NCBI GenBank assembly: GCA_013696525.1
Contig: JACCYK010000047.1
Coordinates: forward strand, 1-7,838
Source of the DNA: Chloroflexia bacterium
GTDB taxonomy: Bacteria > Chloroflexota > Chloroflexia > Thermomicrobiales > UBA6265
DNA: 7,838 nt
Direction of reading: 5' to 3'
Shown: positions 1-5,773 of the stretch, one piece after another
How the letters are laid out: each line of letters opens with the position of its first letter
Numbering within the stretch: the stretch's first letter is position 1
The notes under the pieces: generated by a model
Databases searched by the model: none
Seen by the model: only the letters and a program-made list of their open reading frames with translations
Told to the model about the DNA's origin: nothing
Position numbers and translations under genes: made by a program

Positions 1-37
1 GTCGTGCCCAGCCCTGGTTCTGACATCGCCCCAACTT

Positions 38-1021
38 CTAATATCCGCGTTGAAGATCGACCCGGTTCAGCAATGGCTCTTCCGCCAGCCAGCGCCGAAA
101 GTTCTCGATGAAGAGCTCGATCGTGCGCTGGTCCTGCCAGGGCGAAGACGCGGAGTTGTGCGGGGTGAGCAGGACGTTGGGCAGATCCCAATAGGGATGC
201 GCGGCCGGCAGCGGCTCTTGCCGGAAGACGTCAAGCGCCGCCCCGGCGATCTGGTTGGTCCGTAGCGCCGCGATCAGCGCCTCATCATCGACCAGCGCGC
301 CCCGGCCAACGTTGATCAGCCAGGCGGCCGGCTTCATCGCCGCTAGCTCCGCGATGCCGATCAACGGCTGCTGGTCGGCGGCCGTGGCGGAGACGAGGAC
401 GACGAAATCGGCCCCGGCCAGCGCTTCCGCCAACTGCTCCGGCGGATACACGACCGCCGTGTTCGGCGAGGGCTCGGTCACCCACATGCCAAAGGCATCG
501 CACAGCCGCCCGACCTCACGCCCGATGTGGCCATAGCCAACGATGACGATGGTTGATCCGCGCAGCTCACCCTTCTGGTAGCGCTGCCACTCATGCTTGA
601 CCTGATGCCGGACGTGGAGGTGGAGCCGCCGGGAGACCGCCAGGAGCAGGCCGAGCACGGTCTCCGCCATCGGCCCCTGGTTGACCGACGACCCGTTGGT
701 GACGATGAGATCGCGCTCCATCACCTCCGGGATTTTCAACAGGTAATCGATGCCGGACGAATTCGTCTGCACCCAGCGCAACGACGGCGCCTGCTGGATC
801 ACCTGCCGAAACTGGGTGGTGCCATATTGGGCGGTGTTCGAGCGGTCGGCCGGGAAGTATCGAAAGAGCGCTTCGGCCGCCGCCGGCGAGCCATCGATGG
901 TACCGTCGGCCGCGAACGGCACAATTCGCGGCGAGCGCCCGGCCGCCGCCGCGATCGCGGCGAACGCCGGCTCGATCCGGTCGCGGAGGTGGGCGGGGAG
1001 CAAGACCGTGGTTTCCGTCAT
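38..1021 (-). CDS. D-isomer-specific 2-hydroxyacid dehydrogenase (NAD(P)-dependent)
   Basis: A 327-residue cytoplasmic oxidoreductase of the D-2-hydroxyacid dehydrogenase family (glyoxylate/hydroxypyruvate reductase, phosphoglycerate dehydrogenase relatives), expected to interconvert a 2-keto acid and a D-2-hydroxy acid. Seen in the sequence: the Rossmann motif GYGHIG at 162-167, and the catalytic triad of the family as Arg240 (INVGRG), Glu269 (RQEPLP) and His288 (LTPHNS). SSGID at 88-92 sits where the family has its substrate-binding NAGVD-like motif. Length is normal. The ATG at 1021 lies 2 nt after the TAG of the preceding gene with no clear Shine-Dalgarno site, so translation is probably coupled. 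It is the last gene of the operon; a role as final reductase of the sugar-acid pathway is inferred. The segment after the Rossmann motif (179-191) looks shorter than usual and lacks the common Arg-Arg, so the cofactor is uncertain. The family call is strong; the substrate is unknown. Confidence 0.93.
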   Translation of the reverse strand: MTETTVLLPAHLRDRIEPAFAAIAAAAGRSPRIVPFAADGTIDGSPAAAEALFRYFPADRSNTAQYGTTQFRQVIQQAPSLRWVQTNSSGIDYLLKIPEVMERDLIVTNGSSVNQGPMAETVLGLLLAVSRRLHLHVRHQVKHEWQRYQKGELRGSTIVIVGYGHIGREVGRLCDAFGMWVTEPSPNTAVVYPPEQLAEALAGADFVVLVSATAADQQPLIGIAELAAMKPAAWLINVGRGALVDDEALIAALRTNQIAGAALDVFRQEPLPAAHPYWDLPNVLLTPHNSASSPWQDQRTIELFIENFRRWLAEEPLLNRVDLQRGY

Positions 1022-1023
1022 GA

Positions 1024-2178
1024 CTAATACGCCGGCTTCATCGTGAACCAGTCAGGCCGGTCACGATTGATGTAGGCGTCGTGAATATGATCCGTGGTGT
1101 ACCGGTCGACCTTGTCCCAGTCGATCTCAACGCCCAATCCTGGTCGCTCCGGCACTGCCAATGCTCCCTTCTGGTAGACGAACCGCTCGGTGATGATATC
1201 GTCCGGCATCCCATGGTAGTTCGAATCAATGGCGAGGCTGAGGTTCGGCGTCGCCGCCGCCAGGTGCAGGTTCGCCGCCAGCGACAGGCCAAGCTCGCCA
1301 CCGCTATGGATGCCAACTGGAATGCCAGCGGCCTCGGCTATCGCCGCCTGCTTCCGGGCCTGGCACCAGCCGCCGGCTTCGTGGGCGTCGACCAGGATCA
1401 CATCGGCCGCCTCCAGCCGGATGATGTTCAGAACATCGGTGTTGGTGAACGCCCCCTCATCAATGCAGATTGGCACCTGGCTGCCACGCCGTAGCTGGGC
1501 GTGGCCGATCAGATCATCCAACATCAAGGGCTGCTCGACAAATTCGAGGTCAAGCTCCGCGAGCTTCGCCAATTGGCGGCGGGCGGTACCCGGCGTCCAG
1601 GCTCCGTTGACATCCCCCCGGAGCAAGACATCCGGCCCGATCGCGTCCCGGACGGCGCGCATGGCCGCGATGTCAGTCTTCGGATCGAGCCCGATCTTGA
1701 CCTTGATCGTCTGCCAGCCGTTGGCCACAAACTCGGCCGCTTCCGCCGCCAGCTCCGCCGGCGGCCGGGCATGGAGGTAGGCGATGGTCGGAATCAGGCG
1801 GCGAAAGCCGCCGCCCCAGAGTTGGTAGAGCGGCTTGCCGGCGCTCTTGCCGATGAGGTCCCACATCGCCAGCTCAACCCCGGCCAGGGCGGCCACCGCC
1901 GCCCGCTGGTGATGGTAATAGCCGGCGCCGTCGATCTTGCGGTGCAGCCGCTCGATATCGTGGGGATCGTGACCGATGACGAGCGGCGCAATCGTTCGCT
2001 CGACCACGGGTTGAATAAACTCGTGGAGGCAGATCGTCTCACCGTAGCCGGTCAGCCCGTCGTCGGTGTGGAGGGTAATGAGGAGGCGGGTGGAGCCGGG
2101 CCGCGCCCCGCTGGCCCAAACCTGCGGCCGCGTGAACGGCACGTACAGCAGCCGCGACTCGACGTTCGTGATCTTCAC
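1024..2178 (-). CDS. Mandelate racemase/muconate-lactonizing enzyme family protein (dehydratase B)
   Basis: A 384-residue enolase-superfamily enzyme. These enzymes use Mg2+ to stabilise an enolate made by removing the proton next to a carboxylate; most operon-encoded members dehydrate or epimerise sugar acids. Residues about 1-125 form the capping domain (DDGLTGYGE at 39-47, ELAMWDLIGK at 102-111) and about 130-345 the barrel. Visible active-site residues: Lys159-Val-Lys161, metal ligands Asp189 (RGDVNG), Glu215 (FVEQP) and Asp240/Glu241 (CIDEG), then Asp264 (LVDAHEAGG) with His291 (GIHSGG) as an apparent Asp-His dyad, and Asp318. Lys-x-Lys plus an Asp-His dyad fits the mandelate racemase subgroup. 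The start is GTG at 2178, with AAAGGA 9 nt upstream and 22 nt after the repaired stop of the permease gene. It is 2 nt from the downstream dehydrogenase. Exact reaction unknown; a sugar-acid dehydratase is the favoured inference. Confidence 0.9.
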   Translation of the reverse strand: MKITNVESRLLYVPFTRPQVWASGARPGSTRLLITLHTDDGLTGYGETICLHEFIQPVVERTIAPLVIGHDPHDIERLHRKIDGAGYYHHQRAAVAALAGVELAMWDLIGKSAGKPLYQLWGGGFRRLIPTIAYLHARPPAELAAEAAEFVANGWQTIKVKIGLDPKTDIAAMRAVRDAIGPDVLLRGDVNGAWTPGTARRQLAKLAELDLEFVEQPLMLDDLIGHAQLRRGSQVPICIDEGAFTNTDVLNIIRLEAADVILVDAHEAGGWCQARKQAAIAEAAGIPVGIHSGGELGLSLAANLHLAAATPNLSLAIDSNYHGMPDDIITERFVYQKGALAVPERPGLGVEIDWDKVDRYTTDHIHDAYINRDRPDWFTMKPAY

Positions 2179-2200
2179 CGGGGCCTGTCCTTTCCTCGAT

Positions 2201-3098
2201 TCAACCTTTGATGCCCCCGCCCAGGGAGATGCCTTGGACGAAATAGCGTTGGAAGATGAAGAAGAGGATCACCATCGGCAGCACGGCGACGACCACGCCG
2301 GCCATGACCAGGTTCCACTCCACGAACATGCCCATCAGGCCGTAGAGGCCGAGGATGACGGTCTTCACCTCTTCCCGTTGCAGGAAGACAAGGGGGGCGA
2401 GGAAGTCGTTCCAGGTGCTTTGGAAGGCGAAGATGGCGACCGCGAAGAGGACCGGCTTCGAGAGCGGGAGCATGATCCGCCACCAGATGCCAAGCTCGTT
2501 GGCGCCGTCGATCCGGGCGGCATCGACCAGATCGGCGGGGATGGTGAGGAAGAACTGGCGCATCAGGAAAATAAAAAGGGGGGGTGCCGAAGAAGGCGGG
2601 CGCCACCAGCGGGTAGAAGGTGTTGATCCAGTCGATCCGTTGAAAAAAGATGAAGAGCGGGACCAGCCGCACGATAAACGGCAGCATTAACGTGCTGAGC
2701 AGGACCATGAAGAGGATGTCGCGTCCCGGAAACCGGAACCGGGCAAAGCCGTAGGCCACCAGGGAGCAGGAGAGCAGGTCGCCAATGATCACCAGGACAG
2801 CAATGATCATCGTGTTGCGCAGAAAGAGCCCGAACGGTATGTAATCGAATAGGGCCCGCGGGTAGTTGGCGAGCGTTGACATCGTGAACCAGAGATCGGG
2901 CGGATAGACAAAGGCTCGCTCCGGCGGACGCACTGAGATCAGCAAAATCAGGTAGATGGGGACAAAGAGAATCAGGCTGACGATTGCCAGCGCGCCGAAG
3001 ATCAGGGCGGCGTTCCGCGCTTTGCGCCAGCGGACCCGGCGCCGCGACGGAGCGGCCGCTCCCACGCTCGCCGGCGGCGAGAACCTAAATGCGCTCAT
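2201..3098 (-). CDS. Carbohydrate ABC transporter permease, MalG type, frameshifted
   Basis: Inner-membrane subunit of a CUT1-type carbohydrate importer, interrupted by one frameshift. The first part, from ATG 3098, has a cytoplasmic Arg-rich head (residues 19-28), a membrane segment at about 32-55, and further hydrophobic segments at about 91-118, 128-150 and 162-172. After residue 173 the written frame turns into Arg/Pro/His-rich sequence. Removing one C from the C7 run at 2578-2584 restores [13 protein letters not shown] and joins the second part, which carries the ABC-permease EAA loop ([12 protein letters not shown], 192-203) and the last membrane segments, ending GGGIKG at TGA 2201. The repaired protein is 298 residues, normal for MalG-like permeases. 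The start overlaps the preceding permease by 14 nt, so the two are translationally coupled. As written, the product would lack the EAA loop that docks the ATPase and would not work. Sequencing error, real mutation and slippage are all possible. Confidence 0.88.
2573..2584 (-). other. Homopolymer run C7-T5 (coding strand) at the permease frameshift
   Basis: On the coding strand seven C are followed directly by five T (ACCCCCCCTTTTTA). Reading one C fewer here is enough to connect the two halves of the MalG-type permease in one frame with typical family sequence on both sides. Such runs are usual sites of homopolymer sequencing error, of replication slippage and of transcriptional slippage; the sequence alone does not decide between them. 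Confidence 0.85.
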
Positions 3099-4035
3099 AG
3101 TGGACCCATCGATCCGAGGATCGCATCAAGATCACGGTAAAGACCAGGATAATCAGGAAGAGGATCATGGCCAGGGCCGAGGCATAGCCCATCCGGAAGA
3201 ACTCGAAGGCTTGCTTATAGATGTAGAGGACGTAGAACAGGCTGGCGTTGCGGGGGCCGCCATCGCTGAAAATGAAGGCGTAGGCGAAGACCTGGAAGCT
3301 GGCGATGATGTCGATCACCACGTTGTAGAGCATCACCGGCGTCAGCATTGGGATCGTGACGTGGCAGAACCGTTGCCAGGCGTTGGCGCCGTCGATCTTC
3401 GCCGCCTCATACAGGTGGTCCGGGACACTGGCCAACCCGGCGATGAAGACGATCATGGCGATCCCAACCTGCCAGAGCGAGATGCCGATAATGACCGGCT
3501 TGATCCAGGCGGCGCTGGTCAGGTAGTTGATCCGCGGCAGGTTGAAGATCTCGGCCACGTAATTGACGTAGCCGGTGCGGGGATCGAGCAGCACCCGCCA
3601 GGCGACCGCCAGCGCCACCACCGGCACCATCGAGGGGAGGTAGATCAGCGTGCGGAAGATGCCGATGCCCCGGGTGGCCCGGTTCAACAGCATCGCCAGG
3701 CCGAGGGCGATGCCGAGGTGCAGCGGCACCCGGATCAGGACGTAGTAGGCGGTGTTGCCGAGCGAAATCAAGAACTCGGGGTCGGTGGTGAAGATCTGCC
3801 GATAGTTCTCCAGACCGATCCAGGTGGGGGCCGAGAGGATGGGAAACTCGGTGAACGAGTAATAGAAGGCGGCCAACAACGGCCCCACCCAAAAGATCAG
3901 CAGGCCGATCACCCAAGGGGAAATGAGGGCAAAGCCCCAGATCGCCTCCCGCCGGGCGAGCGAACCGCGGGCGCCAAACCGGCGGCGCGAGACGCTCGCG
4001 GATTGTTCGCGGTTGATGTCGCGGGCGACAGCCAT
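3085..4035 (-). CDS. Carbohydrate ABC transporter permease, MalF/UgpA type
   Basis: A 316-residue inner-membrane subunit of a CUT1-type sugar importer, partner of the downstream MalG-type permease. A basic N-terminal tail (residues 1-30) precedes six hydrophobic segments at about 33-60, 94-117, 126-149, 179-203, 234-256 and 284-304. The ABC-permease EAA loop, EAAKIDGANAWQRF (210-223) followed by CHVTIP, lies between the fourth and fifth segments, where the transporter ATPase docks. The frame is intact and the length typical. ATG at 4035 has AGGA upstream at suitable spacing. Its 3' end overlaps the next permease by 14 nt. It follows a 288-nt structured intergenic region after the binding-protein gene, an arrangement that often lowers permease output relative to the binding protein. 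Substrate not readable; given the flanking dehydratases, a sugar or sugar acid is inferred. Confidence 0.94.
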   Translation of the reverse strand: MAVARDINREQSASVSRRRFGARGSLARREAIWGFALISPWVIGLLIFWVGPLLAAFYYSFTEFPILSAPTWIGLENYRQIFTTDPEFLISLGNTAYYVLIRVPLHLGIALGLAMLLNRATRGIGIFRTLIYLPSMVPVVALAVAWRVLLDPRTGYVNYVAEIFNLPRINYLTSAAWIKPVIIGISLWQVGIAMIVFIAGLASVPDHLYEAAKIDGANAWQRFCHVTIPMLTPVMLYNVVIDIIASFQVFAYAFIFSDGGPRNASLFYVLYIYKQAFEFFRMGYASALAMILFLIILVFTVILMRSSDRWVHYERI

Positions 4036-4068
4036 GCGATGCTTCCTGTGTCGTTCGGGTGGTCAGCC

Positions 4069-4102
4069 GCCCCCCGGGCCGGCCAGTTCCGACCCAGGGG
4101 GC
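4069..4102 (-). promoter_or_regulatory. Strong GC-rich mRNA hairpin ahead of the MalF-type permease
   Basis: In the mRNA sense, GCCCCCTGGG (4102-4093) pairs with CCCGGGGGGC (4078-4069): a 10-bp stem with one G-U wobble and a 14-nt loop. It ends 33 nt before the permease start codon. No U-run follows, so it is not a standard intrinsic terminator. An RNA-stabilising or attenuating role is inferred. On the plus strand the wobble becomes an A-C mismatch, which favours function in the minus-strand transcript. Confidence 0.6.
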
Positions 4103-4161
4103 GATGTGATGCCCGCGGCTGCTTGGTTAGGTGGCCGGCGCGATCGCCCTACGTGCGGCAC

Positions 4162-4177
4162 CGGAACGCGAGTTCCG
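4162..4177. repeat. Perfect 6-bp hairpin (CGGAAC/GTTCCG, 4-nt loop)
   Basis: CGGAAC and its exact reverse complement GTTCCG are separated by GCGA on the plus strand (TCGC in the mRNA). It lies between the 104-bp element and the GC-rich hairpin. It is short, so it is only supportive of a structured intergenic RNA. Confidence 0.5.
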
Positions 4178-4203
4178 TGAATACGCTGCCAGGCCCCACG
4201 CTT

Positions 4204-4307
4204 GTAGGGGCTCCGCGTGCCGCGCCCATGGCCCGCGAGGCCACGGCCGTGTCGGCCAATACGGTTGTCGAGCCGCGCTCGACGGTCGCGGCAAGCGGCG
4301 ACCCTAC
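4204..4307. repeat. 104-bp element with 24-bp imperfect terminal inverted repeats (REP/MITE-like)
   Basis: The left end (4204-4227, starting GTAGGGGCTCCGC) and the reverse complement of the right end (4284-4307, reading GTAGGGTCGCCGC) match at 20 of 24 positions with no gaps. Inside are a perfect 7-bp stem (GTCGAGC/GCTCGAC, 4267-4283) and the 10-bp palindrome CACGGCCGTG. The right end itself folds (GGTCGC/GCGACC, 4284-4303). It carries no coding capacity. Compact GTAGGG-bounded palindromic units of this kind resemble dispersed intergenic repeats; copy number in the genome cannot be judged from one window. Confidence 0.65.
4267..4283. repeat. Perfect 7-bp inverted repeat inside the 104-bp element
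   Basis: GTCGAGC, a CGC spacer, then GCTCGAC. It is the strongest internal hairpin of the inverted-repeat element and would fold in either strand's RNA. Confidence 0.55.
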
Positions 4308-4324
4308 GAAAGGGTGAGCGTTAC

Positions 4325-5746
4325 CTACACTCGGGTCTCGTTCCATTCGTCAAGCAGGCGCTGGCCCTCTTCGGCGTAGAAGTCGAGGGCTTCCTTCGGG
4401 CCCAGTTCCTCGAAGAGAATGGCGTCTTCCATCTCGAGCCAGAGCTCCAGAAACTGGGGATGGATGCTGGTGCAGGGCACGGCCACCCCCTTGCTCAGAT
4501 TCTCGACGACGACGCTCCAGTCGGGGTTGGCCTCGGCCAGGGCCGGATCCTCGTTACAGGCTTCGACCGGGGAGGGCCGGTTCTGCTCGATGACAAACGA
4601 GCAGGCCGCGTTCGAAGCGCAAGTGAACTTGACCCATTCCCAGGCCGCCTGGTCGGCGCCGGCTTGGGTCAGGCAGAAGGACCAGCCGCCCGTGGACGGG
4701 GTGCGTCCCTCCGAGGCCGGATTGTCGGCATTGCGCGGGAAGATGAAGGCACTGTAGTCAATGTGCGGCGCCGTCTCGGCCAGTTGGAAGAAGCTCCAGG
4801 AGCCATTCACCATGGCGACGTACTGCTCCGGCGCCCAATCCGTCGCCTGGATCACGTTGTTGCGGGCGGCGCCGGTCGCCAAATTCTCGTAGGTACCGGC
4901 TTGCGCTTGCACAAACTGCAGGAGCCACTCCGCCGCCTCCACCCCGGCCGGCTCATTCCAGAGGATGGTGGTCAGTTCGTCATCCCAATAGCGGCCGCCA
5001 TTAGCATAGGTAAGGAGCATATGCGCCGTCATCCCGGTCGAGACCTTTGCCGGGTCCATGACGAAGAGACCAGCCGCCTTCGCTGGCTCGACCAGGGCGT
5101 CGAGATCCTGCCAGGTGGTAATCTCCTGATCGGGGTCGACCCCGATCCGCTCCAGGAGCCCTTTGTTCAAGAAGAGCAGGTGGAGCGCCCCGGCGGTGAC
5201 GTTGGGCAGGCCGTAGGTGGTGCCTTCCCAGACGCGGGAGGCCATCTCGCCGGGATAGAACCACTCCGGCTCGATCCCATCGCGGGCCATCAGCTCATCG
5301 AGTCCGAGGATCGCGTTCTGCTCGGCGAAGAAGGCGATGGCGTCCGACTTGATCATCATCACGTTGGCGGGCTGACCGCCGGCCAGGGAGGCGACCTGCT
5401 GCTCCCGGATCGCGGCGCAGTCGCTGACGTTGCTCTGCACCTGGATATTCGGATAGATCGCCTGGAAATCGGCGATCCACTGGTCGATCAGCAGAATCCG
5501 GGCACCGCCCCAGCAATTCGAGAACTCGACGGTGCCGATGGTTTCCGGATAGGCCAGGTAGTCGCGCCCGACCTGATTGGTGACGGTCACCCCCTCGCCC
5601 TGGCGGGCGGGGGCGGCCAGGGCCGGCCGGAAGCGGCCAAGCTGGGTGGCGGGGAGCGCGACCGCCGCTGCTCCCGCCGCCCCGCGGAGCGCCGTTCGCC
5701 GGTCTAGCCGGAGGATGTGCCGCTGCTACATTGCTGTCCGCGTCAT
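4325..5746 (-). CDS. Extracellular solute-binding protein (family 1) of a carbohydrate ABC importer; in-frame TAG at codon 7
   Basis: Substrate-capturing subunit of the importer, expected outside the membrane. The mature part shows the MalE/UgpB-like pattern: early beta strand GTVEFSNCWGG, WIADFQAIYPNIQV, AFFAEQNAILGLDEL, EGTTYGLPN, LFLNKGLLERIGVDP, a hinge region near ANGGRYWDDE, and VNGSWSFFQL. The natural start is ATG 5746, with AAAGGA 6 nt upstream and 27 nt after the previous gene. It reads MTRTAM, then TAG (5726-5728), then in the same frame a Tat-like leader (LDRRTALRG, an Ala-rich stretch, then ALAAPARQ). No ATG, GTG or TTG exists in frame between the TAG and GTG 5590. A start at that GTG gives a 421-residue protein without any export signal. 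Ignoring the TAG, the precursor is 473 residues, normal for the family. Seven cysteines in the mature part fit an exported, disulfide-bonded protein. As written the product is probably not exported. CAG to TAG is one base change. Confidence 0.88.
5591..5725 (-). other. Tat-like signal peptide coding stretch, cut off from its start by an amber codon
   Basis: Downstream of TAG 5726-5728 the frame stays open into the binding protein. It encodes a twin-arginine segment (DRRTALRG), a hydrophobic Ala/Val/Leu stretch and an Ala-Pro-Ala-type cleavage area. The pattern fits a Tat leader, although the motif lacks the usual Phe-Leu-Lys. Conservation of a meaningful leader in this frame shows that translation should begin at ATG 5746. 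Confidence 0.75.
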
Positions 5747-5752
5747 CGCCGT

Positions 5753-5758
5753 TCCTTT
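5753..5758 (-). promoter_or_regulatory. Ribosome binding site of the solute-binding protein gene
   Basis: AAAGGA lies 6 nt before ATG 5746. It decides the start: GTG 5590 has only a poorly spaced purine run directly against it and would remove the signal peptide. Confidence 0.7.
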
Positions 5759-5773
5759 CACGTTGCTACCGGG

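Larger units (their letters stand above)
4036..4324 (-). other. Structured intergenic region between binding protein and permease genes
   Basis: The only long non-coding gap inside the operon. It contains, in mRNA order, a 104-bp inverted-repeat element (4307-4204), a short perfect hairpin (4177-4162) and a strong GC-rich hairpin (4102-4069), then the Shine-Dalgarno of the MalF-type permease. GTAGGG or its complement occurs three times (4147-4152, 4204-4209, 4302-4307). No gene is supported. Plausible roles (inferred) are mRNA 3'-end protection of the binding-protein message and partial attenuation of the permeases. Confidence 0.7.

Noticed and set aside
1..37. Terminator or next gene after the dehydrogenase
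   Set aside because: There are too few bases, and no hairpin or start signal is visible.
2175..2577. Frameshifted tail of the MalG-type permease as a genuine C-terminus, ending in a GTGA overlap with dehydratase B
   Set aside because: The overlap is tempting, but the tail is Arg/Pro/His-rich and non-membrane, while the other frame encodes the exact EAA loop and the final membrane segments.
4093..4102. Intrinsic terminator after the binding-protein gene
   Set aside because: The hairpin is strong, but no U-run follows it in the mRNA, and the operon genes continue directly downstream.
2956..4317. Long plus-strand open frame opposite the permeases (453 codons)
   Set aside because: It is antisense to two well-supported membrane proteins. 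Its product is a low-complexity Arg/Gly/Asp/His-rich sequence with no family pattern, typical of high-GC mirror frames.
4217..5707. Long plus-strand open frame opposite the binding protein (496 codons)
   Set aside because: It is a mirror of the binding-protein reading frame, with no ribosome site or recognisable domain.
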